Positions 49,397 through 59,688 of a stretch of DNA of 64,000 nucleotides are shown here, piece by piece; position 1 is the stretch's first letter; the number at the start of each line of letters is the position of its first letter. The notes beneath the pieces are model-generated. The model ran no database searches, was not told the origin of the DNA, and saw nothing but the letters and a program-made list of their open reading frames with translations. Origin of the DNA: Oscillospiraceae bacterium (GTDB lineage: Bacteria > Bacillota > Clostridia > Oscillospirales > CAG-382). The DNA lies in assembly GCA_015064955.1 (NCBI GenBank), contig SVRD01000007.1:47189-111188 (forward strand). Reading direction: 5' to 3'. A program made the translations under genes and the position numbers.

Positions 49397-49483
49397 CAAT
49401 GGAGGTCAATCGGTGTATAATACGGCCTGTAAAGAAAAATGCTTTACAGGCTTTTTCACTTCGATGGCAAAGGAGGCAGTGCC

Positions 49484-49804
49484 GTGAACGAGGACAGAGC
49501 ATATATCTGCCGTCTGATCGACATTTACGGCAACGCGCTTTCCGAACGTCAAAAGGACGTTGTCGATCTTTATTATAACGAGGATCTTTCGCTCACAGAA
49601 ATAAGCGAAAATTGCGGCATCACCCGTCAGGGCGTGCGCGATGCAATACGTCACGGAGTGGAAACGCTTCATTCGCTCGAAAAGGAGCTCGGCATATTTG
49701 TAAAGAACGAACGAATCGCAGCACTTGCTTCCGAGCTGAAGACTGCTTGCGATAACGAACGGGTTGCAAGTATTGCCGACAAAATCATCGCCGAAGTGCT
49801 TTAA
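49484..49804 (+). CDS. ylxM: YlxM-family putative DNA-binding protein
   Basis: LIDIYGNALSERQKDVVDLYYNEDLSLTEISENCGITRQGVRDAIRHGVETL; GTG start; directly upstream of ffh. Confidence 0.92.
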   Translation: MNEDRAYICRLIDIYGNALSERQKDVVDLYYNEDLSLTEISENCGITRQGVRDAIRHGVETLHSLEKELGIFVKNERIAALASELKTACDNERVASIADKIIAEVL

Positions 49805-49828
49805 TAACACCTCGGAAGGAGAAATCTG

Positions 49829-51151
49829 ATGTTTCAAAGCTTAGTCGAAAAGATGCAGACCGCCTTTTCGAAGTTTCGCAACAAGGGCAAGCTTACCGAA
49901 GCCGACGTCAAGGCAGGTATGCGCGAGATAAAGCTCGCGTTGCTCGAGGCGGACGTAAACTTCAAGGTGGTAAAGGAGTTTGTCGCACGTGTTTCCGAAC
50001 GCGCTGTCGGCAGTGAGGTTCTCGAAAGCCTGCTCCCTGCACAGCATATAGTAAAAATCGTAAACGAAGAGCTTGTCACCCTTATGGGCGGTACCAACCA
50101 AAAGCTTACGGTAGCGTCCAAGCCCCCCACAGTAATTCTTATGTGCGGTCTTCAGGGCTCGGGTAAAACCACTCACTGCGGTAAGCTCGCACGTATGCTT
50201 AAAAAGCAGGGCAAGAATCCCTTGCTCGTCGCGTGTGATATTTATCGTCCTGCGGCTATTACACAGCTTCAGGTTGTCGGAGAAAAGGTCGGCGTTCAGG
50301 TATTTGAGCGCGGCACCAACGATCCTGCCGATACAACAAAGGACGCTCTCAAGCACGCTATCAAATACGGCTTTGATACCGTTATAATCGATACGGCGGG
50401 CAGACTTCACGTTGACGAGGAGCTTATGAACGAGCTTAAGCGAGTCAAAGAGGTTGCCAACCCGACCGAAATTTTGCTTGTTGTCGATGCGATGACAGGT
50501 CAGGACGCAGTAAACGTCGCAAAAAGCTTCAACGACCTGCTCGATATTTCGGGCGTTATACTTACCAAGATGGACGGCGATACCCGAGGCGGCGCCGCGC
50601 TTTCGGTCAAGTATATCACCGGAAAGCCGATAAAATTTATCGGTACGGGCGAAAAGCTCGATTGTATTGAGCCCTTCCACCCCGACAGAATGGCATCTCG
50701 CATACTCGGTATGGGCGACGTACTCACTCTGATCGAGAAGGCGGAGCAGCAGATCGACGAAAAGAAGGCTATCGAAATGGAACGCAAGTTCCGCGAGCAA
50801 AGCTTCACGCTTACCGATTTTCTCGACCAGCTTGCAACGATCAAGGATATGGGCCCGATGGATTCGCTTTTGGGTATGATGCCCGGCATAAAGCCCTCTG
50901 CGCTTAATAACGCCCAGATCGACGAAAAGGCGCTCGCACATACCGAAGCAATCATTCTTTCGATGACACCCTACGAAAGAAATCACCCCGACGTTTTGAA
51001 TTCCTCGCGCAAGCGCCGTATTGCCGCAGGCAGCGGACGCAGCGTCGAGGAGGTAAACCGATTGCTCAAGCAATACGAGCAAACAAAGCAGCTTATGAAG
51101 CAGTTCATGGGCAAAAAAGGTAAAAAAGGGAAGCTCAGATTCCCCTTTTAA
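49829..51151 (+). CDS. ffh: Signal recognition particle protein
   Basis: MCGLQGSGKTTHCGKLARMLKKQGKNPLLVACDIYRPAAITQL, IDTAGRLHVDEELMNEL, TKMDGDTRGGAALS, M domain. Confidence 0.98.
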   Translation: MFQSLVEKMQTAFSKFRNKGKLTEADVKAGMREIKLALLEADVNFKVVKEFVARVSERAVGSEVLESLLPAQHIVKIVNEELVTLMGGTNQKLTVASKPPTVILMCGLQGSGKTTHCGKLARMLKKQGKNPLLVACDIYRPAAITQLQVVGEKVGVQVFERGTNDPADTTKDALKHAIKYGFDTVIIDTAGRLHVDEELMNELKRVKEVANPTEILLVVDAMTGQDAVNVAKSFNDLLDISGVILTKMDGDTRGGAALSVKYITGKPIKFIGTGEKLDCIEPFHPDRMASRILGMGDVLTLIEKAEQQIDEKKAIEMERKFREQSFTLTDFLDQLATIKDMGPMDSLLGMMPGIKPSALNNAQIDEKALAHTEAIILSMTPYERNHPDVLNSSRKRRIAAGSGRSVEEVNRLLKQYEQTKQLMKQFMGKKGKKGKLRFPF

Positions 51152-51186
51152 TAAATTAAGTAATAATTTTTTTGGAGGCTATTAAA

Positions 51187-51432
51187 ATGGCAGTTAAGAT
51201 GAGACTCAGAAGAATGGGCGCGAAGAAGGCTCCCCACTACAGAATCGTTGTTGCGGATTCCCGTTACCCCCGCGACGGCAGATTTATCGAAGAGGTAGGC
51301 TACTACAACCCCATGACCAACCCTGCAGAAGTTAAGATCGATGCAGAAAAGGCAAAGAAGTGGATCAGCAACGGCGCTCAGCCCACTGACACCGTAAGAG
51401 ATCTTCTTAAGAAGAGCGGAGTATTGGATTAA
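51187..51432 (+). CDS. rpsP: 30S ribosomal protein S16
   Basis: [78 protein letters not shown]. Confidence 0.98.
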   Translation: MAVKMRLRRMGAKKAPHYRIVVADSRYPRDGRFIEEVGYYNPMTNPAEVKIDAEKAKKWISNGAQPTDTVRDLLKKSGVLD

Positions 51433-51659
51433 TGAAACAGATTCTTCTCGATATCACTAAAGCTATCGTCGAAGATCCCGATTCGGTATCGGTGACCGAA
51501 AAGGTCAGCGGTGACACCGTTGTTCTCGAGCTTTCGGTGGCGAAGCACGATATGGGCAGAGTCATCGGCAAGGAAGGCAAAATCGCGAAGAGCATTCGTA
51601 CAGTAATGCGCGCGGCAGCTTCTAAAGAGAACAAGCGTGTAATCGTTGATATTATCTGA
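51432..51659 (+). CDS. khpA: KH domain RNA-binding protein KhpA (YlqC)
   Basis: KH motif VAKHDMGRVIGKEGKIAKSIRTVMRAAASKENKRVIVDII between rpsP and rimM. Confidence 0.95.
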   Translation: MKQILLDITKAIVEDPDSVSVTEKVSGDTVVLELSVAKHDMGRVIGKEGKIAKSIRTVMRAAASKENKRVIVDII

Positions 51660-52147
51660 TGAAGCGATTTCTTGAAGCGGGCAGACTCAACTCTCCACGC
51701 GGACTTAAAGGCGAGCTCCGGTTTGATTGTTGGTGCGACAGCATCGAATTTCTTTCCGGAGTCAAGCACCTTTATCTCGATTCCGAGGGAAAGCGTCCGT
51801 TGGAGGTAAAGAGCTTCCGCGAAACTGTTTCGACCGTTATTTTTGTCGGATATGAGGACAGGAACTCCGCCGCCTCGCTTACCGGCAGAACGGTTTATTT
51901 CGACCGTGAAGATATCGCACTCCCCGAAGGAGTTTTTTATAACGACGACCTTATCGGCGCATCGGTAAAGGACGAAAATAGCGGGGACACGGTCGGCACT
52001 CTCGTCAAGATCGAAGAGGGTGTTGCCTCGGATATTTACTATGTCGAGGGCGAAAAGAATTATATCGTGCCTGCGGTAGATGAATTTATCGTGAGCGCGA
52101 ACCCACAGGAAATTATAATCCGTTTTATCGACGGCTTGGAAGCGTAG
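51659..52147 (+). CDS. rimM: Ribosome maturation factor RimM
   Basis: AGRLNSPRGLKGELRFDCWCDS, LTGRTVYFDREDIALPEGVFYNDDLIGASV, IVPAVDEFI. Confidence 0.94.
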   Translation: MKRFLEAGRLNSPRGLKGELRFDCWCDSIEFLSGVKHLYLDSEGKRPLEVKSFRETVSTVIFVGYEDRNSAASLTGRTVYFDREDIALPEGVFYNDDLIGASVKDENSGDTVGTLVKIEEGVASDIYYVEGEKNYIVPAVDEFIVSANPQEIIIRFIDGLEA

Positions 52148-52157
52148 GAGAAGAATT

Positions 52158-52871
52158 ATGAACTTCGAGGTACTTACGCTTTTTCCTGATTCTCTTGAAC
52201 CGATATTCGCTTCGAGTATTATAGGCAGAGCGGTCTCAAAGGGTGTTATCTCGGTCAACTGTACCGATATAAGAGATTACACCAAGGACAAGCACCGCAA
52301 GGTCGACGATGCACCCTATGGCGGCGGCTACGGAATGGTTATGATGTGCCAGCCCGTCGTGGATTGCATACGTGCGGTAAAATCGAAGCTTAATGGTTCG
52401 ACAAGGGTTATCTATATGTCGCCTCAGGGCTCGCTTTTTAATCAAAAGAAGGCAGAGGAGCTCACGGGGTACGATAACCTTATTCTGCTTTGCGGTCATT
52501 ACGAGGGTATTGATGAGCGCATTATCGAGCTCGAGGTGGACGAGGAGCTTTCGGTCGGAAATTATGTTCTGACCGGCGGTGAATTACCCGCCGCGATCGT
52601 TGTCGATTGCGTTTCACGGCTTATCGACGGTGTGCTTCCTTCTTCGGAATGCTATTCCGAGGAAAGCTTGCAAAATGGGCTTCTGGAGCATGCACAGTAT
52701 ACAAGACCGCGCGTATTTGAAGGGCTCAGCGTGCCCGAGGTGCTTATTAACGGCGACCACGCGAAGCAAAAGCGTTGGAAGGAAGAGCAAAGCCGTATGC
52801 GCACCGAAAGCAAGCGACCCGATTTGATTGTGGAGAATACAAATGAACAAGGCGAGGAAAAAAACGTATAA
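52158..52871 (+). CDS. trmD: tRNA (guanine-N1)-methyltransferase
   Basis: MNFEVLTLFPDSLEPIFASSIIGRAV, DIRDYTKDKHRKVDDAPYGGGYGMVMMCQPV, LLCGHYEGIDERI, SVGNYVLTGGELPA. Confidence 0.97.
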   Translation: MNFEVLTLFPDSLEPIFASSIIGRAVSKGVISVNCTDIRDYTKDKHRKVDDAPYGGGYGMVMMCQPVVDCIRAVKSKLNGSTRVIYMSPQGSLFNQKKAEELTGYDNLILLCGHYEGIDERIIELEVDEELSVGNYVLTGGELPAAIVVDCVSRLIDGVLPSSECYSEESLQNGLLEHAQYTRPRVFEGLSVPEVLINGDHAKQKRWKEEQSRMRTESKRPDLIVENTNEQGEEKNV

Positions 52872-54627
52872 GCACGGAACGTGGAAGCGGCTCGTAAGAG
52901 ACAGCTTCATTTTGTCGTGCACGCGTTCACTTTCCTCGCGTTTTGTCCGTTTCTTTGAAAACGGCCCTGCAAAGATGTTGTTTTCCTCTGCAAAAAAGGT
53001 CGACTTTTTTGTGCGCGACCGTGTTACCGGTCCCTTGTTCAAAAAAATCGGCATACGTAAAAGCTTTACTATGCCCGCTCGCAACGCTATCGCTTCGTTT
53101 ATCGAGCACAACCCTGCCGCCAAGAGCCTGTCGTCATTAAGAACCGCGTTTCTGAATACATCTATGCGCTCTGTCGGTATTTTTCTTCTTACCTTCGGTA
53201 TCTATGCCGCGGCGATTTTTTTGCTTAAAAGCTATATCTCGCTCACACTCGGCAGCGCGGCGAATACCGACGATTTCGCAGTAAGTGCAATGTTTGTGCT
53301 TATAGGCTTGCTTCTTACCGCGTTTGGTGAGAAGAGTATTTTAAGAACTATTGGCAACAGCAAAATAATCGGCTCGCTGCTTTCAAACTGCTTGGGCGTC
53401 AATGATTCGTCGTTTGATCGTTATAAAGTCGGCGCGAGCGGCACGGCGGTCGGCATTTCGTTCTTGCTCGGCTCGCTGTTCGGTGTTTCCACTTTGTTTT
53501 TTGCTCCCGCGAGCGTGATGCTTCTTTTAGTGCGTATTATTACGATTGTTGCAATACTTCATATTCCCGAATTCGGTTTGCTTTTGGGCATCTTGTCGGT
53601 TTCGTTTATCCCCGTGGGAACCGTTTCTGTGTTGATGCTCGTTACCTTTGTATCGTATTTTATTAAGTGTATCAGATTAAAACGAAATTTCCGTTTCGGC
53701 ACAGCAGACGCGGCTATGCTTTTGGTATTTATTGCGGTGTTTATTTCCTGCGCCGTATCGGAAAGCTCATTTTCGCTCGGAGAGCGCTATTTGCTTTGCT
53801 TTACTGCAGTATATTTCCTTGCGAAAAACCTTTTATGCTCGGAAAAGCTCGTCAACCAGACGTTCAATGCGCTGACTGTCGGCGCAAGCGTCGGAATGGC
53901 GTTATATATACTCGGCGATTTCGCCACCCTTATCCCGCAGCAGCATTTGCGTAATGCGGCGCTGTCGCTCAGTCGGCACACACTCGAGCCGAATATGCTC
54001 GCTATGCTTGTTTCGGCTTTACTGCCTTATGTGTTGTCTTCGCTTTCCCGTGGAAATTCGGGCAAAAGACGCAACGGATTTGTTTTGCTCGCGCTTGCCT
54101 GCGCGGTGTTTGTCGACAGTACACTTTTCTGGATACTTCTGATCGTCTCGACGTTTGTATATATTGCATTCGTTTATAAAGCACCCTTCGGCGCATTGTT
54201 GGGCGCAGCGGTGGTCATTCCTCCGGTTGCGGTGCTTGCAAACGATTACACTCTTTCCGGTGCCGTTTCCTTCGGAACGAGAGGTATTTACGATTCGGCG
54301 TTCAATATGGCGACCGATTCGGGAAGACACAGCTTCTGGGGTTCGTTCGCAGAGGTCGGCGGAATAATCGGATTGGTGCTTTTAGTTGTCGGATTGCTTC
54401 TTGTATTTCAAAGATTGCTTGCATATATGTCGGGTGTGCCCGGCAGTAAAACGGTACGTTACGGCGGTATCGTTGCCGCCGAGGCGGTGATGATGCTTAT
54501 CTGCGGCTCGATATTCAATCCCTTTTCCGATCTCCGTATTTATGCGGCGATGTGGTTTATATTCGGTCTTTGCGGCGCGATGTATAAGGTCATCTCTCTG
54601 CCGCAAAACGATTCGGAGGTGTCATAA
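52843..54627 (+). CDS. Polytopic membrane protein, O-antigen ligase/polymerase (Wzy/WaaL)-like
   Basis: About 12 hydrophobic segments; large loop GTRGIYDSAFNMATDSGRHSFWGSFAEVGGIIGLVLLVVGLLLV resembles ligase/polymerase proteins. Confidence 0.6.
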   Translation: MNKARKKTYKHGTWKRLVRDSFILSCTRSLSSRFVRFFENGPAKMLFSSAKKVDFFVRDRVTGPLFKKIGIRKSFTMPARNAIASFIEHNPAAKSLSSLRTAFLNTSMRSVGIFLLTFGIYAAAIFLLKSYISLTLGSAANTDDFAVSAMFVLIGLLLTAFGEKSILRTIGNSKIIGSLLSNCLGVNDSSFDRYKVGASGTAVGISFLLGSLFGVSTLFFAPASVMLLLVRIITIVAILHIPEFGLLLGILSVSFIPVGTVSVLMLVTFVSYFIKCIRLKRNFRFGTADAAMLLVFIAVFISCAVSESSFSLGERYLLCFTAVYFLAKNLLCSEKLVNQTFNALTVGASVGMALYILGDFATLIPQQHLRNAALSLSRHTLEPNMLAMLVSALLPYVLSSLSRGNSGKRRNGFVLLALACAVFVDSTLFWILLIVSTFVYIAFVYKAPFGALLGAAVVIPPVAVLANDYTLSGAVSFGTRGIYDSAFNMATDSGRHSFWGSFAEVGGIIGLVLLVVGLLLVFQRLLAYMSGVPGSKTVRYGGIVAAEAVMMLICGSIFNPFSDLRIYAAMWFIFGLCGAMYKVISLPQNDSEVS

Positions 54628-55077
54628 ATGCAAAAGCGAAAATTCAAGCTTAATATTATTGACATTGTGATATTTATCATTGTGATCTGCTCGGTTGCGA
54701 TAATCGCATTCCGCGATACGATCAATGAAGCACTCACCAAGCCCGAAATCGAAAAGGTTCGTGTTACCGTTTCGGTTTACGGTTCGGTCAATGTCGAACG
54801 CCTTGCCGATTCGAAGGGAACCGTTGTTGTCTACCAGCCCAACACCGAAAACGACGTTACGTTTGAAATGAATATTGTTGCCGTCGATATCGAGGAAAAC
54901 TTATATACCGCACCCAATCACGTTGAAATAACACTGGAATGCAGCGGATATAAGAAATTCGGCCGCTTCTACACCGAAAGCGGCGAACGTGTTTATATAA
55001 ATACCAAATGCGCCTTTACATACGGTGAGGTGATAATCACCGGAGACGCTGTTTCCGCAGAGGTTTTGAGTAATTAA
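54628..55077 (+). CDS. DUF4330-like membrane-anchored protein
   Basis: N-terminal FKLNIIDIVIFIIVICSVAIIAF and one extracytoplasmic domain; abuts the ligase-like gene. Confidence 0.65.
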   Translation: MQKRKFKLNIIDIVIFIIVICSVAIIAFRDTINEALTKPEIEKVRVTVSVYGSVNVERLADSKGTVVVYQPNTENDVTFEMNIVAVDIEENLYTAPNHVEITLECSGYKKFGRFYTESGERVYINTKCAFTYGEVIITGDAVSAEVLSN

Positions 55078-55153
55078 GGGCGGAATAGATATAATCGACA
55101 AAAAAACACAGACTACATTTCTGTATTTTGTAGAAACGACCATTATTTTACTA

Positions 55154-55182
55154 TTGATTTGCTTTTGTCGGTTTGGTATAAT
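55154..55182 (+). promoter_or_regulatory. Candidate sigma-A promoter for ptsH
   Basis: TTGATT (55154-55159), 17-nt spacer, TATAAT (55177-55182). Confidence 0.65.
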
Positions 55183-55205
55183 ATGATTAGTATGGGGGTA
55201 TTTAT

Positions 55206-55469
55206 ATGACTACTAAGAATATAGAAATCCAAAACGAAGTAGGACTTCACGCAAGACCTGCGACATATTTTATTCAGAAGGCCAACTCCTTCCGCAGCTC
55301 GATCTGGGTCGAAAACAGCGACAGACGTGCAAATGCGAAGAGCTTGTTGGGTGTTCTTTCGCTCGGCATTTCCAAGGGTGATATCATCACGATTCTTGCC
55401 GACGGTGTTGATGAAGAAGCGGCTGTTGACGGTCTCGTTGCGCTTATTCTCGGCGGCTTCAACGAATAA
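55206..55469 (+). CDS. ptsH: HPr family phosphocarrier protein
   Basis: EVGLHARPATYFIQKANSF (phospho-His site) and NAKSLLGVLSLGI (Ser-46 region). Confidence 0.93.
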   Translation: MTTKNIEIQNEVGLHARPATYFIQKANSFRSSIWVENSDRRANAKSLLGVLSLGISKGDIITILADGVDEEAAVDGLVALILGGFNE

Positions 55470-55530
55470 TTGAACAAAATAAATCGCCTTGAGCTATGTC
55501 AGTTCAGGGCATTTTTTGTAGGTATTTACG

Positions 55531-57393
55531 ATGACACGCGAAGAACTTTTTGAAAAAGCAAAGCTTTTGCCGGCAACCCCCGGTGTTTATATAATGCGAA
55601 ACCGCTCGGGTCGTATAATCTACGTCGGCAAATCCAAGGCACTGAAAAACCGCGTTTCGAGCTATTTCTCCCCATATTCCGATCACCACGGAAAGACCAG
55701 ACGAATGGTCGATTCTGTGCACGATTTCGAGGTTTATTATACCTTGACCGAGCTCGAGGCACTTATTCAGGAAAATCAGTTTATAAAGCAGTTTCAGCCG
55801 CGTTACAATATCAAGCTCAAGGACGGCGGAGGCTATCCCTATATAAAGCTTTCGAATTCGGCTTACCCCGAGTTTTCGATCGTCTATAAACGTACCGCGG
55901 GTAACGATAAATATTACGGGCCATATTCATCCTATCACGTTGCGCGGGATATTCTCGAAACAGTGAGAAAGGCGTTTTCGCTTCCGAGCTGTAACAAGGA
56001 ATTCCCAAAGGATATCGGAAAGGGAAGAGCCTGCTTGAACTATCACATCGGCAGATGCTGTGCCCCCTGCATAAAGGGAAACGTATCCGCCGACGAATAC
56101 AAGGAGCTTACCAACCGCGCGGCTTCACTTTTGAAGGGTGACGGCAAAAAGCTGGTCGCTTCGCTTGAGGAGAGTATGGAGATTGCCGCGGAGGGCTTGA
56201 ATTTCGAGCTTGCCGCAAAGCTGCGTGATTGTATTTACGCTGTTAAAAAGCTGAGCGACAAGCAGCAGATCGTCTGCTCGCCCGATATCGAGGCGGACAT
56301 TATCGGTCTTTATGCCGACGACCTCGGGAGTGCGCTTTCGCTTTTGTTCATACGCGGCGGTGCGATAGTCGACCGTGAAAATTTCTTTTTCGGCGCGGAC
56401 GAAATCATAAACAGCTCTGCGTTGGTATCGTTTTTTCAACGCTATTATGAGCTTCGCGGATATATACCGAAGCGGATTTATATTGACTATTCGCTCGATG
56501 ATGCCGACAGCGAGCTTTTCACCGAATGGCTCTGCGATAAGGCGGGATTCAAGGTCAGGCTGATAAAAGCCGAGCGAGGCGATATGCGTGCGCTTACCGA
56601 AAGAGCGAGCGAAAACGCAAAGCAGTTGATGCTCCACAAGCGCAAGAGCGAGGATAGGAAAAAGGATTTTCTTATTTCGCTGGCAAAGCTTTTGGGGCTG
56701 GAAACGCTGCCCGACAGGATCGAATCCTACGATGTTTCTCATTCCTCGGGCGAATTTACAAGCTGCGGTATGGTCGTGCTTGAGCACGGAAGCTTTGCAA
56801 AGCGCAAATACCGCGGGTTCAATATACGCACGGTAAACGACGGAAACGACCTTGCCGCGCTTGAGGAATGTATCAGACGCAGATTCTCGCACGATCCCGA
56901 TGAATCGGGCTGGGAATACCCCGATCTGCTGCTTATCGACGGCGGCGACAATCAGGTCAAGCGTGTGAGAAGCGTGCTTGACGAGCTCGGAATCGGCATC
57001 GCCGTTTTCGGAATGGTCAAGGACGAGCATCACAAAACACGAACGCTGACCGACGGCGAGAACGAAATATCGCTTATAACACGTCAGGACGCATTTGTAT
57101 TTATATATAAAATTCAGGAAGAGGTACACCGCTATTCGCTTTCGTTGATGGACGCAAAGCGCAGAAATGCAGTCAAAAAGAGCTCTTTGACCGAGATAAA
57201 GGGTGTCGGGAACGCCAAGGCAAACGATCTTATGCTTCATTTCGGTACGCTTGCGGCGCTGAAAAGTGCGAGCAAGGAGCAGATTTTGGAAGTAAAGGGC
57301 ATAAACGATGCCGTTGCCGACGCGATAATAGAGTACTTCGGAAAGGAACAAAATGAGAATAATAACCGGAACAGCAAGGGGAACGAAGCTTAA
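55531..57393 (+). CDS. uvrC: UvrABC system protein C
   Basis: PATPGVYIMRNRSGRIIYVGKSKALKNRVSSYF (GIY-YIG), ESYDVSHSSGEFTSCGMVV, C-terminal HhH region. Confidence 0.97.
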   Translation: MTREELFEKAKLLPATPGVYIMRNRSGRIIYVGKSKALKNRVSSYFSPYSDHHGKTRRMVDSVHDFEVYYTLTELEALIQENQFIKQFQPRYNIKLKDGGGYPYIKLSNSAYPEFSIVYKRTAGNDKYYGPYSSYHVARDILETVRKAFSLPSCNKEFPKDIGKGRACLNYHIGRCCAPCIKGNVSADEYKELTNRAASLLKGDGKKLVASLEESMEIAAEGLNFELAAKLRDCIYAVKKLSDKQQIVCSPDIEADIIGLYADDLGSALSLLFIRGGAIVDRENFFFGADEIINSSALVSFFQRYYELRGYIPKRIYIDYSLDDADSELFTEWLCDKAGFKVRLIKAERGDMRALTERASENAKQLMLHKRKSEDRKKDFLISLAKLLGLETLPDRIESYDVSHSSGEFTSCGMVVLEHGSFAKRKYRGFNIRTVNDGNDLAALEECIRRRFSHDPDESGWEYPDLLLIDGGDNQVKRVRSVLDELGIGIAVFGMVKDEHHKTRTLTDGENEISLITRQDAFVFIYKIQEEVHRYSLSLMDAKRRNAVKKSSLTEIKGVGNAKANDLMLHFGTLAALKSASKEQILEVKGINDAVADAIIEYFGKEQNENNNRNSKGNEA

Positions 57394-57904
57394 AACACTC
57401 CCCGGTAACGATACACGACCCACGACCGAGATCTGCAAGGAGGCGGTCTTTTCGGCAATTCAGTTCGAGCTACACGACAGAGTCGTGCTCGACCTTTTCG
57501 GCGGCTGCGGTCAGATGGCGCTCGAGGCACTTTCACGCGGTGCGGAGCGCGCGGTAATTAATGATTCTTCGCGTGCGGCTTGCGAGATAATAAAGGAAAA
57601 CGCGACAAAAACCAAGCTTATGAAGCAGTGCAGGGTAGTTACTTCCGATTGGAAGGAATATCTCCGCGGTGCTTCGGGCAGGGAAAAGTTTGGATTGGTA
57701 TTTCTCGATCCGCCCTATCAGGAGGGTATACTTGACGAGATACTTCACCGTATTCTTTATTCGGATATACTCGAAAAGGGCGCGATAATTATCTGCGAAT
57801 CCGACAAAGACGGTATCCCGAACGAGATCGAGGGATATACAAGCAAGCTTTACAGATACGGCAAGACCTACGTTACGATAATTCGTGTTCCCGAGGAGGA
57901 ATAA
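57353..57904 (+). CDS. rsmD: 16S rRNA (guanine(966)-N(2))-methyltransferase RsmD
   Basis: MRIITGTARGTKLKTLPGNDTRPTTEICKEAVFSAI, VLDLFGGCGQMALEALSRGA, FLDPPYQEG. Confidence 0.95.
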   Translation: MRIITGTARGTKLKTLPGNDTRPTTEICKEAVFSAIQFELHDRVVLDLFGGCGQMALEALSRGAERAVINDSSRAACEIIKENATKTKLMKQCRVVTSDWKEYLRGASGREKFGLVFLDPPYQEGILDEILHRILYSDILEKGAIIICESDKDGIPNEIEGYTSKLYRYGKTYVTIIRVPEEE

Positions 57905-57907
57905 AAA

Positions 57908-58393
57908 ATGAAAACAGCAATAGTTTCGGGCACGTTCGATCCGATCACAGTCGGACATCTCGACGTTATTGTACGCGCAAGCAAGCTTTTTGACCGAGTC
58001 GTTGTGGCGGTTTCCTCGAACAGCGAAAAAAAGGGACTTTTCTCCGACGAGGCTCGCGTTGCGGCGGCAAAGGCTTCGGTTGAGGGAATAGAGAATTGCT
58101 CGGTAGCGCTTTGCGAGGGTCTGCTTGCCGAATTCTGCAAGCGCTACGAAAACCCCGTTATCGTGCGCGGCGCGCGTACGGGAAGCGATTTCGACTATGA
58201 GAGAAGTATGTTCGTTATAAATAAAGAGCTTGCTTCGGTCGATACGGTGATTTTCCCCTGCGAAAGCGGTATGGACCACATCAGCTCGACCTACGTGCGC
58301 GAGCTTATCAAATACGGAAAAGATATTTCAAATGTTGTACCGCTTGGAGCAAAGGCGGTTATAGAGGATTATTTTTCCAATGAAAAGCATTAG
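57908..58393 (+). CDS. coaD: Phosphopantetheine adenylyltransferase
   Basis: AIVSGTFDPITVGHLDVIVRASKLFDRVVVAVSSNSEKKGLF, VRGARTGSDFDYE, HISSTYVREL. Confidence 0.97.
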   Translation: MKTAIVSGTFDPITVGHLDVIVRASKLFDRVVVAVSSNSEKKGLFSDEARVAAAKASVEGIENCSVALCEGLLAEFCKRYENPVIVRGARTGSDFDYERSMFVINKELASVDTVIFPCESGMDHISSTYVRELIKYGKDISNVVPLGAKAVIEDYFSNEKH

Positions 58394-59675
58394 AATAAAG
58401 AATACCGATATAAGATTCCTGCGCGAGCCTCTGCTCGCGCCTTTCGGATTCAAGGGTAAATATCTTACAGAGCTTTGGCAAACGGTAGTACTTATCGAAA
58501 GCGACAATTATAAATCCGCCTGCCCGACAACGATTTCGGTGCTTTGGTCGGATGCCTCTGTGTTTGTCGAGCACAGCCCCGAGGAATCGAGCGCGCTTAT
58601 GCGCGACGTGACTGCCTATGCGCTCGAAATGATAAGGGGCGAGAGCTTTGTATATCCTTATGAGCTTATAAACGGATTCTTCCTCGAGCTGAAAAGATAT
58701 GCCGATAAGATTTGTAACCGCGAGGTTGCCGAAACCTTTGTGCTCAATTCGCTTGTGGGTGTCGATTATGCGCTCTGGTCGCTTTATGCGCTCGAAAACG
58801 GCATTGACGATTTCGACGGTATAATTCCGAATCACGCGGCGCAAGCGCTTTCGAGCAAGCATACGCGGCTTGCCCATATTCCGCTTGTCAGCTATGCGGT
58901 AGGTGAGGAAAGCCTAAGAACTCTGCTCGATTCGGGCACGGGACTGCTGAAAATAAAGATCGGAAAGTCTTGCGGCGAGAATCTTACCAAGCAAGAGGAT
59001 ATGAAGTCGATGCTCGAATGGGATAAGGCGAGATTGACCGAGATCCATTCGCTCGCAAAGCGATATACGACCGATCTTTCAAACGACGGAAGAATAAAAT
59101 ATTATCTCGACGCCAACGGAAGATACGACAGCATCGAAAGGCTTTCGTCGCTTCTCGAGCACGCGGACCGAATCGGTGCTCTCGATTGTATCGAGCTTTT
59201 GGAGGAGCCGTTTTCGCCCGAAAACGAAGCCTTTGTCGGAGATTTGCCGATAACCGTAAATGCCGACGAATCGGCACATTCGCTTGCCGACGTTCAAAAA
59301 AGGCTCGCGCTCGGCTATAAAGCGGTTGCGCTCAAGCCGATTGCAAAAACAATGTCGGTTTCATTCGATATGGCGGCGGCGGTTCACAGTGCGGGAGCTT
59401 CCTGCCTTTGCGCCGACCTCACGGTAGTTCCTCTGCTTGCCGAATGGAACAAGCAGTTCGCCGCGCGTATAAATGCGTTAGGCGGTATGAATTGCGGCTG
59501 TATCGAGATAAACGGCAACCAGAACTATACAAATTGGAATTCGCTCTGCCGAATGCTTCCGAACGAGCTTGAATATGTCCCCGAGAAAAACGGAAGATTC
59601 GAGTTGGACAAAAAATTTTACGAAAACGGCGCAAGGCTGTTTGATTGCAACGGATATTTTGAATTATTCAAATAG
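58380..59675 (+). CDS. Enolase-superfamily (mandelate racemase/muconate lactonizing-like) enzyme
   Basis: GLLKIKIG, YYLDANGRYD, CIELLEEPFSPENE, ITVNADESAHSLADVQKRLALGYKAVALKP; metal-ligand spacing typical of the family. Confidence 0.82.
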   Translation: MKSIRIKNTDIRFLREPLLAPFGFKGKYLTELWQTVVLIESDNYKSACPTTISVLWSDASVFVEHSPEESSALMRDVTAYALEMIRGESFVYPYELINGFFLELKRYADKICNREVAETFVLNSLVGVDYALWSLYALENGIDDFDGIIPNHAAQALSSKHTRLAHIPLVSYAVGEESLRTLLDSGTGLLKIKIGKSCGENLTKQEDMKSMLEWDKARLTEIHSLAKRYTTDLSNDGRIKYYLDANGRYDSIERLSSLLEHADRIGALDCIELLEEPFSPENEAFVGDLPITVNADESAHSLADVQKRLALGYKAVALKPIAKTMSVSFDMAAAVHSAGASCLCADLTVVPLLAEWNKQFAARINALGGMNCGCIEINGNQNYTNWNSLCRMLPNELEYVPEKNGRFELDKKFYENGARLFDCNGYFELFK

Positions 59676-59688
59676 AAAGGCTACTGCT

